Below are positions 54,845-64,000 of a DNA stretch of 64,000 bases, piece after piece. The position numbers were made by a program, and so were the translations under genes. Numbering within the stretch: position 1 is the first letter of the stretch; each line of letters starts with the position of its first letter. Source of the stretch: Massariosphaeria phaeospora (Eukaryota; Ascomycota; Dothideomycetes; Pleosporales); the NCBI GenBank assembly GCA_011032825.1, contig JAADJZ010000003.1, forward strand, positions 2,046,001-2,110,000. The letters run 5' to 3'. Below the pieces are notes generated by a model. That model searched no databases. It saw nothing but the letters and a program-made list of their open reading frames with translations, and was not told the DNA's origin.

Positions 54845-55933
54845 CTACTTGCTTGCTCGAGCGATCAGCCACTGGAGTACGGCGTCGAGGTTCGTCTCTT
54901 CTTTAGCACTGATTCCGTAGCAGCTCACTTCCCGGTGGGACACTGCTTTGAGGTTCAACGCTTCAATTAGCTCATCCACGGAGAGCTTGTCAGGAAGGTC
55001 AGACTTGTTCCCTAGAACGAGAAGCGGAATGCCTTCCAATGCTGGTTTTTCAAGCAGGAGCGTGAGTTCCTCTCGCGCAACTGGCAAAGCATCCCGGTCA
55101 GCGGAGTCGACAATAAACCTAGACCAATGAGTGCGGATCACGACCAAATGATTGTGTGCCTTACACAATTGCGTTCACACCACGACAATACCTCTCCCAC
55201 ATGGAACGAAACCTAGGCTGGCCGCCGAGATCCCAACTACATTGATGGCGGTCAGCAGATACACCTTCAGTTGGATAGATTGTCCAAGAAACCGCGATGC
55301 TGGTTCAGCGGGGCTTGGCGCTGCAAGAGACGGACGTGCGTGACCACGATCAAGATGAAAAACACTCACCACTTCAAGGTGACATGGCCTTTCTGGACAC
55401 GCTTCATGTTGAATCCCACCGTAGGGATGGAGCTAAGAGCTGCTATTAGCGCATGGGCAATGGGGAAGGAAGTCCTGAAGCGTGAAGCACAGGATGCGAA
55501 CTTGTGCGAGACAAGTCGGCGCTGGCTTGCGTACACGGGACGGACATTGACGTACTCAACGGTGAACTCGCCACCCTGGAAAGCAGTCAGCACACTCCTG
55601 TCGCAGCAATTATCGTCGACGTCGCACGGGGGTTTCCCGAACGGGGAGAGACTCACCGCCAGAACTCTCAGCAGCGACGTCTTGCCGGCGTTCTGCAGAC
55701 CGATCATGGTGATGTCCATCTCGGTGGCCCTGCATAGCGAAGGCAGTCAGCATGCGGTCAAGCCGTCGTCGAGTGGACGTTTGCATTTTTCGCGGAGCTC
55801 AGAATCGAGAGGAAATAGGTATCAAATGGCGCACCAGGCGGCGAAGACTGGGGCATACAGCAGGTTGGAGGGGGAGAACGCACCAGAAGAGGCGCAGGAG
55901 CCAGTCATAGATGCGGCGGAAGATGCTGGCCAT
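54845..55933 (-). CDS. ARL8: Arl8-family small GTPase
   Basis: Six minus-strand exons (55933-55884, 55729-55657, 55575-55556, 55432-55370, 55236-55165, 55118-54845) encode 183 residues. Arl8 recruits kinesin adaptors to lysosomes or vacuoles in animals; its fungal role is less studied. G-motifs: [12 protein letters not shown] (P-loop), TVGFNM with switch I Thr, [19 protein letters not shown] (switch II), NKSDLP and SAKE. The N terminus is an amphipathic helix [17 protein letters not shown] without a myristoylation Gly, which is the Arl8 pattern. Every exon join keeps phase and matches the conserved family sequence, including GEFTVD/SIPTVGF and LKC/WDLGG. Exon 3 is just 20 nt. Divergent from RPA135. 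Confidence 0.93.
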
Positions 55934-56531
55934 GGTCAGTGGAGCCGAGGTGGAGCTGGCGGCGCGAGAAGCTGATGTTTGCCGGCACAAGTGGTGGAGG
56001 GTGGTGGAGAGGGTAAGGTTGCTTGGGTGCGAAGTTCTGGGAATCCTTGCGGGCGGGGGTGGACTGGCGGGCGGGCAGCTGGAGTGCTGGTAGGGCGATT
56101 AGCAGAGGTGGTCGGAGCAGCAGCAGATAGAAAGCGGCAATGCAGCAGCGCAAGCACAGCGAGAGCGGACCAGGCAGTGAGGAGTGAGGATGCGAGAACC
56201 GTGCCGCCCTAAGAGATGCTAGGAGTTCTCGTTGTGCACCGCATCTCGAGCCGCTGCGCCAAGCCCAGCGCGTGTGACTTCACAAGCGGCCCGTGCGGCT
56301 TCGCTTACGACAGTCGGGGGCGGGCTGGGCGGTCGCCGTGGCCGTGCATTGCAACTTTTTTCTGGCCGACGACGCGGGCAGCGCCAGCGTCAGCGTCCAG
56401 CGTCCATCGCCGCCGCCCTCTCCTCCAGCTGCCTGCCGCTCCTCCAGCTGCCTGCCCAGGTGCCCTCTCCGCCCGCTGCCGGCCTCCTGTCCACCCCGCC
56501 TGCCGCGTGAGCCATCCCCCCCGCCGCAGCT
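55934..56531. other. Divergent promoter ARL8/RPA135
   Basis: GC-rich, purine-rich on the plus strand near 55980-56190. No gene; the ORFs are shadows. Confidence 0.5.
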
Positions 56532-59500
56532 ATGGCGCCCGCGGCCTCCACCTCCACTTCCACCTCCACCACCGCCCGCCCGGCATGGTCGACCGAGTTC
56601 AACACTGCGCGCCGACAGCGTCTTTTCCAGAACCCGCCCAAGGACACGACGGCGTACCCGGCGCTCGCGGCCGCCGTCGAGCCCCACATCGACTCGTTCA
56701 ACGCCATCTTCGCGCGCGGCGGGCTCCTCAAGCAGGCCATCAAGGACATCGGGACCAAGATCTTCCTCGACGGCGACCCTTCGGCGCAGCCCGGCGACGT
56801 CGGCCCCAGGAACCACCTCTACGTGCGCATCCAGGACGTGTTCCTCGACCGGTCGCTGCTGCCCCAGGCCAACAAGTATGCTATCAAGACCCGCGCCATC
56901 CTGCCCGCCGAGTGCAGAGAGCGGCACGCGACCTACCGCGGCAAGCTGAGCGCGCGCATCGAATACAAGGTGAACAGCGGCGATTGGCAGGAGACGGTGC
57001 GTGATCTGGGCTACATGCCCATCATGCTAAGGGTGAGATCTCCCCCGGTCCCTTTGGAGCTCGCTTCCTTTAGCAGAACTAACGGCCCACGCAACAGTCA
57101 AACCGGTGCCACCTCGAGGGCATGAGCCCCGACCAGCTTGTGCACGCCAAGGAAGAGACGGAAGAGCTTGGCGGCTACTTCATCGTCAACGGCATCGAGA
57201 AGATCATACGCATGTTGCTTGTCAACAAGCGCAACTACCCCATGGCCATCAAGCGAGGCGCTTTCACGAATCGGGGCCCCGGCTACACGCAGTACGGCAT
57301 CTTGATTCGGTGCGTCCGCCCTGACCAGACGTCACAGACTAATGCGCTGCACTATCTGAGCGACGGTAACGTGAACCTAAGGTTCTCGTGGAGGAAGGCT
57401 GAATATTTGGTGCCCGCCGTTATGGTGCTAAAGGCGCTAGTGGAGACGAATGATCGGGACATCTTCGAGGGTATCGTTGGCGCGGCAGGATCCAAGGGCC
57501 TCGAGGAGAAGCAATTCGTGACCGATCGGGTGGAACTGCTTCTCCGCACGTACAAAGTATATGGGTTACACTCCAAGGCAAACACCAGGGCATACCTCGG
57601 CCAAAAGTTCAAGGTGGTTTTGCAGATACCAGAGGACACCACCGACGAGGATGCTGGTGCCGAATTCCTCAGGAGGATCGTCTTGCCTCACTTAGGCTCC
57701 AGCGATGTCACGGAGAGTCAAGACAGTGACAAGTTTCGGATGTTGATCTTCATGATCCGGAAACTGTACGCTCTAGTCGAAGGTGAATGTACCGTCGACA
57801 ACCCCGACGCTGTCCAAAATCAGGAGGTTCTGCTCGGTGGCCATCTTTATGGAATGATTCTAAAAGAGAAGCTAGAGGGGTGGCTCAGTTCTTTACGCTT
57901 GCCACTACTAGAGTGGGGACGGAAGACCCAGTGGAAGCCCTTCACATCTTCCGACTTCCAGAGAGACTTTTTCCCCAAAATCTTTAAAAAGACTACTGAG
58001 AATTTAGGACAGGCCATGGATTACTTTTTATCTACCGGAAACCTCGTTAGTCCTACAGGACTGGATCTTCAGCAGGTCGCCGGCTTCTGTGTTGTTGCCG
58101 AGAAGATTAATTTTTACCGGTTCATTAGTCATTTCCGAATGGTTCACAGAGGCGCTTTTTTTGCTCAATTGAAAACTACGACAGTGCGAAAACTACTTCC
58201 TGAGAGCTGGGGTTTCCTGTGCCCGGTCCACACTCCTGATGGCGCTCCGTGTGGGTTACTCAACCATTTCGCACACAAGTGCAAAATAGCCACACAGAGT
58301 GTCGATGTTACGGCGATTCCAAAGCTGGTCGCCAAGATGGGTGTGTCCAGTAAGTCATCAGCATCCCTAGCGGCGAGTGTGGTGGTACAATTGGATGGCC
58401 GTGTCCTAGGCTTCTGTGCACCCGCACAAGCCAAAATTATCGGGGATACTTTCCGATACTGGAAAGTCGAGGGCCAGCATGGTGTACCACTTGAGCTTGA
58501 AGTCGGCTATGTTCCCAATTCCAATGGTGGTCAATATCCTGGTGTCTATATGTTTTCGCAGGCGGCGCGGATGTATCGACCAGTCAAATACCTCCCTCTG
58601 GACAAGCTGGACTACGTGGGACCATTTGAGCAACCATTCATGTCAATAGCATGCACAGAACCTGAGATCGTGTCAGGCGACTCAACCCATGTTGAATACG
58701 ACCCGACCAACATCCTATCCATTGTCGCCAACATGACACCATTCTCCGATTTCAACCAATCACCTAGAAACATGTAAGCCTTAATTAGTAGAAGTTACTA
58801 TGAAATTATCTTACCAAAAAATCTAGGTACCAATGTCAGATGGGGAAACAATCCATGGGAACCCCTGGAACCGCCCTGCGATACCGAACAGACAATAAGA
58901 CCTACCGCTTGCAGACTGGTCAAACTCCTGTCGTGCGACCGCCACTCCACAACGAGTATGGGCTCGACAACTTTCCCAACGGAACGAATGCTGTTGTGGC
59001 TGTCATCTCTTACACAGGGTACGACATGGACGACGCTATGATACTAAATAAATCTGCACATGAGCGCGGATTTGGTCACGGCACAATTTACAAGACGAAG
59101 GTTTGTGACCTACAAGAGGGGTCGGCCAAGGCGAGGTCTAGTAGATCCATATCTAAGCTATTTGGGTTCCCTGAGGACGGGCTTGTGAAGGCGGCTTGGA
59201 GAAATACCCTAGATGACGATGGGTTTCCGCGGATCGGTGCTATGGTGAGCAGGGGCGATGTCCTCGCCGCTTGGCATACGGTCTCATACGATCCTTCTAC
59301 TGATAGCTATGAGAACCAAGATGGCTACACCGGCTTTTTCAAGTACAAAGAAGACGAAATTGCCTTTGTCGAAGAAGTTCGGATTATCGGATCTGAATCT
59401 GGCAACGAGCCTTGTCAGAAAATCAGTGTCAAACTCCGCGTTCCTCGGGCCCCTGTTATCGGCGACAAATTCTCATCCCGGCATGGACAGAAAGGTGTCT

Positions 59501-60300
59501 GCTCACAGAAATGGCCCGCTGTCGATATGCCCTTCTCCGAATCTGGAATCCAACCGGACGTAATCATCAACCCCCATGCTTTCCCTTCTCGCATGACAAT
59601 TGGCATGTTTGTCGAGTCACTCGCTGGTAAAGCAGGAGCTCTTCATGGCCTCTCACAAGACTCAACGCCTTTCCGATTTGACGAGCAGAACACCGCTGTG
59701 GATTTCTTTGGTCACCAGCTCATGAAAGCTGGATACAACTACTATGGCAATGAGCCAATGTACAGTGGTATAACAGGTCAGGAACTGGCTGCTGATATCT
59801 ATATTGGCGTCGTGTATTACCAACGTTTGAGGCACATGGTCAACGACAAGTATCAAGTGCGGACAACTGGACCAGTGAACAAGCTCACAGGCCAGCCCAT
59901 AAAAGGACGTAAAAAGGGTGGTGGTGTCCGTGTCGGAGAAATGGAACGAGACGCCTTACTTGCCCACGGAACGGCGTTCCTCCTCCAAGATCGACTAATG
60001 AACTGTTCCGATTACACGAAAGCTACGATATGCAGAGCTTGCGGCTCGTTTCTATCGACCACACCCACGATTAACGAATTCGAACGCAAGAAAAAAGCGA
60101 CGAGCACTGTACGCTGTCGGCGTTGTGCTACACTGGCGGATACTACGACAACTAAGAGTGACGGTTGGACCGACGGCCACGGAGTAAGGTATACCGGAGG
60201 TGACGATGTGGCGATCGTTGCTGTGCCTGGTGTGCTGAAATATCTCGACGTGGAGTTAGCTGGTATGGGGATTAGATTGAAGTTTCAAGTGGAACCATGA
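56532..60300 (+). CDS. RPA135: RNA polymerase I second-largest subunit (Rpa135)
   Basis: Three exons (56532-57032, 57098-58773, 58827-60300) encode 1216 residues. This is the Pol I beta-like subunit that forms half of the active-site cleft for rRNA synthesis. Landmarks: Rpb2 domain 1 with FNAIFARGGLLKQAIKDIGT; the lobe with GGYFIVNGIEKIIRMLLVNK; fork with WGFLCPVHTPDGAPCGLLNH; the Pol I-type hybrid-binding region NFPNGTNAVVAVISYTGYDM with DDAMILNKSA; DKFSSRHGQKGVCSQKWPAV; and the C-terminal zinc ribbon (CRACGSFLS ... VRCRRC). The N terminus is a short Thr/Ser repeat. Introns fall at IMLR/SNRCHLEG and PRNM/YQCQMGKQS. The first ATG in the frame was chosen. Length and motifs fit Pol I rather than Pol II or III. 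Confidence 0.95.
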
Positions 60301-60537
60301 GGCATGGCAGTGTTCATTACCTACCGCTCGTTGTTAATTTCAGATAATGGAGTTCGGTCACCAGCATAGCATTGTTGCGTTCAGGTCCACATAGCAATGA
60401 AATTCAATCGAGTGTTTTACATGTTCAATTGTCACTCTACATTATGCAGTGGGTCTGGCAATGCTGATCACCATATGTCCCACCTTGCTTTCATGGTATT
60501 GTCGTAAAGCGACTCAGGTCCATCTTGCTTGTTCCAT

Positions 60538-61217
60538 CTACTGGGCTTTCCACTGCTTGATCTCCTCCTCGCTGATGTACCTTAGCTTGTTCACGTTCGG
60601 TGCCTCACCAGTCGCGACACCCTTAGCCAGCTCCACGAAGCCACCAATAACCGACTTCTTAGAGACAGCGTAGGATACGGTTGAAGCACGGACACGAATA
60701 ACGCCAATTCGCGGATCGTCTGGGCCTCCGTCGTGGACACCGTCACCCAAGTCACCGATCCATGCCTTCAGGCCAGGAGAGTAGTGCTTCTTCACGACGG
60801 AGCGGTCGGTCTCGACCGTTGCGTGGCCCGAGACTGAAGCCCACTCGCCCGAGGGTGTGATGAAAGCGACGTTGACGGAAGAGTGTGTGGCGAGGTCATC
60901 GGTCTTACCGGATTCGGTGTTGGTGTGGAAGAGGAGATCGAAGCCATTTCCCTCCTAGAGTACCATCAGCATGCACCGCAATCGAGGGCGTGAAGTGAAG
61001 GTGGCAAACCACAACATACCTTGGCAGCCAAAGCCATAGCCCTTGAGACCAGCAAATCGCTCTTCGCCGTCTGGGTGGTCAACATGCTGAACTTGGTCTT
61101 GTCGATGAAGGCGAATAGGTCCTCGGCTTTCTCTTTCAGCGACGGCTCCTCGCTGTTCTTCTGTGTGTAAGGGTCTGCGGGCTTGTCGCCGGTCGACGTG
61201 TTGCTGAAGGTGGACAT
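60538..61217 (-). CDS. bli-3: BLI-3-like flavin split-barrel protein (pyridoxamine phosphate oxidase-like)
   Basis: Two minus-strand exons (61217-61020 and 60954-60538) encode 204 residues. It resembles Neurospora BLI-3, product of a blue-light-induced gene, and bacterial general stress protein 26. The N terminus MSTFSNTSTGDKPADPYTQK matches BLI-3. The FMN-binding split barrel includes FAFIDKTKFSMLTTQ, LVSRAMALAAK, then FDLLFHTNTESGKTDDL, VNVAFITPSGEWASVSGHAT, and HYSPGLKAWIGDLGDG. The C terminus has GVIRVRASTVSYAVSKKSVI. The catalytic role is unknown. The intron falls after the AAK motif in phase 0. Met at 61217 is preferred over the upstream in-frame 61280 because it gives the conserved start. 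Confidence 0.88.
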
Positions 61218-61870
61218 GATGAAGGCTGTCGGTCGTGGAACCGTGATTGATGGGTATTCGGAATTGTTTCCTGGTGGCACAGAGGTGTCAGTCCAGAGTT
61301 AAAGAAACACATTGCTCGTAGAAGGGGCTTTACATACAGAAAGTCGGGGTCAATTGATTGTGCAGGAGCAAGGTGCGGGGCTCGGAGGACTTGTGCTTCT
61401 CATGTATTTATTCGGTCGTTTGTTCCATGACGTCAAAGGCCCCCTTCGTCCCACCATCGCGGACCCCACATTCGTTGGGGTAACGGAACTAAAGCGATAA
61501 ATCAGCGCGCCTCCAAAAGGATTATGGATGCATGCAGACATTGCTTGCGACTTTCTTAGACGCACAGTTTGATTACACGCGATGAGCAGACGAACCAATT
61601 CATACGCACGGTTTCTGTGAAATTACGCGATTACTTATCGTAAAGGCTACGTAACCGTATTGAGTGTACAGGAAGCTAGGGACCTAATATCAATTATATC
61701 TGTAAGATGATAACTACAATTAACGTAGAGTCAAATTTTTTGTGCTGTTAGTCTAAATTTTTAGGTGCGCATAGCATTTTTGGTAGAGTACCTGATTCCG
61801 GAGTTCTCTTCCCAGGTTGTCTCTCACACATATACAGTCTACATTTGCACCATCCCTAGTTCACGGCATA
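61218..61870. other. Intergenic, bli-3 promoter to transposon
   Basis: AT-rich from about 61620 to 61800. No gene; ends in the TA dinucleotide (61869-61870) duplicated at the transposon insertion. Confidence 0.5.
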
Positions 61871-61929
61871 ACGTATTGGATCATCGAACCCGACAGATCA
61901 TCGAACTCGACAAAATTTCTTGGCACAAC
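61871..61929 (+). repeat. Left terminal inverted repeat, two 17 bp units
   Basis: ACGTATTGG, then ATCATCGAACCCGACAG once and a second, truncated copy with one C-to-T change, then AAAATTTCTTGGCACAAC. Confidence 0.9.
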
Positions 61930-61950
61930 TGCCTCCCCTATCAACGCGAT

Positions 61951-63636
61951 ATGTCTCAATCAACTAACGCGTTATTACACCAACACGAAGAGAGACTCCA
62001 GCTTACCCTTTAAGCCTACAATTCCGGCCAATTCCGAAGCTATCAAGCTGCTGCTAGTGCCTCTAACGTTAATTACTAGACCCTCTCTAAACGCGCTAGA
62101 GGAATTCTATCTCGAGCTCAAACACGACCTAATTGCCAGAAGCTCACTGCGACTGAAGAGCAGACAGTTGTCCAATATATCCTCAACCTTGATTCGCGAG
62201 GATTTGCACCCCGGCTGTCTGAGGTGGGAGATATAAGAGATAAACTAATAGCTGCGCAGGGTAGAGAGCTAGTAGGCAAGAAATAGGCTACAAGATTTGT
62301 ATCGCGTTCAGGCGAGCTTAAGATAGCCTTTAATCGAGCAAAGGACCGGCAGAGGATACAGCAGGAAGATCCTGAGGTAATTGGCGCGTGGTTTAAGCTT
62401 GTTGAAGATACCAAAGCTCAGTACGGCATCCACGAGGATGATATACACAACTTCGACGAAACTGGCTTCCAGATAGGCGTAATTAGGTCAATGAAGTTTG
62501 TCACAGGCTCTCAGAGACGTACTCGCCCTAATCTTATCCAGCCAGGCGATCGGGAGTGGGTAACAGTTATCTAGAGCATCTGCGCCGCAGGGTACGCGAT
62601 CCTGCCCTTTATTATTTACAAAGGGCGCGTTCACATCTTAGCGTGGTACGAGGAGGACTCTATACCTGGCAATTAAAAGCTCTCAGTCTTTAAAAATAGC
62701 TGGACAAATAACGCTCTTGGTCTTGAGTAGTTGAAGCACTTTGACGCGCACACGAAGGCGCGTTAGGTAGAGAAGTATCAACTGCTTATTTTAGACGGCC
62801 ATGAGAGCTACCAATCTCGGGATTTCAAAGACTATTGCCTTGAGAACAAGATCCTCACGCTCTGCATGCCAGCTTATTCATTTTATATCCTCTAGCCGCT
62901 AGATGTGGTCTGCTTCTCGCCGTTAAAGCTAAAGTACTCCCAACGCGTTCGGGACTTGGCGCGCCAGCGCGTCTTCTATATCAACAAAAAAGGCTTCCTG
63001 CTAGCCTTCAAAGACGCGTTTTTTGAGGTGTTTACGACAGAGAACTGCAAGAAAGCCTTTGAGGCTTCAGGGCTAGTCCCTATTAACGCGCAGGTAGTCC
63101 TTGATCGTCTTGAAGTACGGCTGTGTACCCCGCCACCACTCCCCGCACTAGAGACGCCGTGGCAGTCAAAGACTCCAAGCAATACACTCGAATTTGGATC
63201 GCAATCAAAGCTCATTATTACGAAGCTTAGTTCCTCGCCATCATCTCTAAAGGATGAGATTAACCAGCTTGTTAAAGGGTCCTACTAGATGGCCTATTAG
63301 GTTGAGCTAATGCGCAATCGAATCTCTAGCCTTGAAAAGACTATTGAAGAAGTAACAAGAAAGAAATCGCGCAAACAGAAGCGGATTTAGCATGGCGGTA
63401 CAATAGAGTATAGTGAGGGATCAGCGCAGGTAGCTGCTGAAGCGTCTACAGCGCCTTAGCTATCAAAGAAAGCGCGTAGTAGAGAGGGTCAAGAAAGGGC
63501 ACAACCAACTCTACGGCGCTGTAGGAACTGTAGTGATACAGGGCACAATGCCCGAACCTGCCAAAAGGATACAGAAGAAGCTTCTGAATCTGGGGCTAGC
63601 ACAACGTACGCAGGTTCCTTGTTCGATAGCGATTAA
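61951..63636 (+). pseudogene. Transposase of the pogo/Fot1 element, 12 premature stops
   Basis: One frame of 562 codons from ATG 61951 to TAA 63634-63636 keeps phase throughout with no indel, but 12 in-frame stops interrupt it, all TAA or TAG and none TGA. Recognisable parts: a CENP-B/Tc5-like helix-turn-helix (LTATEEQTVVQYILNLDSRG), then the DDE-superfamily core with the three acidic residues in NFDETGFQIG, LILDGHESYQS and PLDVVCFSPLK, and a C-terminal CX2CX4HX4C zinc knuckle (CRNCSDTGHNARTC). Family proteins bind the inverted repeats and cut and paste the element at TA. This copy cannot make transposase. Confidence 0.92.
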
Positions 63637-63660
63637 TCTCATGTTCTTTGAGATGAGTTG

Positions 63661-63753
63661 GTTGTGCCAAGAAATTTTGTCGGGTTCGATGATCTGTCGG
63701 GTTCGATGATCTGTCGGGTTCGATGATCTGTCGGGTTCGATGATCCAATACGT
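63661..63753 (-). repeat. Right terminal inverted repeat, four 17 bp units
   Basis: The reverse complement equals the left repeat but carries four copies of ATCATCGAACCCGACAG-type units instead of two, accounting exactly for the 34 bp length difference (93 against 59). Confidence 0.93.
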
Positions 63754-64000
63754 TAGTCGAGGCAGTGATTGAAAATATCATATTTAAATACTAGGTGAAC
63801 ATGACTCGTTATAGGTGTCCAGTAATCCAATATCGAATACTCCGAACAACAACGAAGAAGATATGCCAGCCTCCACAAGAATACTCGAAAATCGACGGGG
63901 AGAATGGTCGCAACCATTCGTGATAGGATTCCCGGCTAAATGACTAAAATTTTGGCGAACCACAAAGCGCACGTGCTGCAGGAGGCTGACAGTTTACGTC
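63754..64000. other. Right edge, intergenic
   Basis: No gene seen. Confidence 0.5.

Larger units (their letters stand above)
61871..63753 (+). mobile_element. Pogo/Fot1-type DNA transposon, RIP-degraded
   Basis: A 1883 bp element flanked by TA on both sides (61869-61870 and 63754-63755), the target duplication of Tc1/mariner-pogo elements. Its ends are perfect over ACGTATTGGATCATCGAACC in inverted orientation. The left inverted repeat is 61871-61929 (59 bp) and the right 63661-63753 (93 bp). The interior holds one long transposase frame on the plus strand. Size, TA target and the transposase motifs place it with fungal Fot1-like elements. Confidence 0.93.

Overview
This is nuclear DNA of a filamentous ascomycete (Pezizomycotina), most likely a Dothideomycete such as a member of the Pleosporales; the class is inference. 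Evidence: compact genes with many 41-170 nt introns on fungal splice signals, a complete circadian clock gene frequency (frq), a bli-3 orthologue, a DASH-complex kinetochore gene, and a 1.9 kb pogo/Fot1-type transposon whose open reading frame is broken only by TAA/TAG codons, the mark of repeat-induced point mutation (RIP). There are no operons. Genes lie on both strands, several in divergent pairs (RPN3/SPC34, PYM1/QCR9, COQ9/CMR1, ARL8/RPA135).

Layout. 0-10 kb: a truncated unknown gene, a secreted GH43 glycosidase, an ankyrin protein like TORC2 subunit Avo2, proteasome subunit Rpn3, DASH subunit Spc34 and a nitroalkane oxidase. 10-24 kb: a flotillin, a conserved unknown protein, the Mago-Y14 binding protein PYM, a five-exon QCR9, the 2164-residue N-end-rule ligase Ubr1 and an Mtf2-like mitochondrial protein. 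25-36 kb: frq, COQ9, the WD40 protein Cmr1, a PhiA-like cell-wall protein, a DUF167 protein and arginase. 36-50 kb: an alternative NADH dehydrogenase, a DUF6594 membrane protein, an IQGAP-type RasGAP, a small unknown gene, kinetochore protein Mis14, a SAS2-like MYST acetyltransferase and the ubiquitin-eS31 fusion. 51-64 kb: an Ace2/Swi5-type zinc-finger factor, the GTPase Arl8, RNA polymerase I subunit Rpa135, bli-3 and the RIP-degraded transposon.

Functional themes are ordinary housekeeping: mitochondrial respiration and ubiquinone (QCR9, COQ9, NDE, Mtf2-like), chromosome segregation (Spc34, Mis14), ubiquitin and proteasome (Rpn3, Ubr1, ubiquitin-eS31), light and clock (frq, bli-3). I see no biosynthetic cluster, no CRISPR array and no clear tRNA or rRNA gene. 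The unusual features are in gene structure and non-coding DNA: a start codon split by an intron, two GC-AG introns, candidate long and short FRQ starts, a strong G-quadruplex motif, short tandem repeats near several gene starts, and a 25 bp motif found at four intergenic sites. I could not identify a wholly new biological system. Splice sites were set by hand from reading phase, consensus signals and family conservation; coordinates may be off by a base in places.
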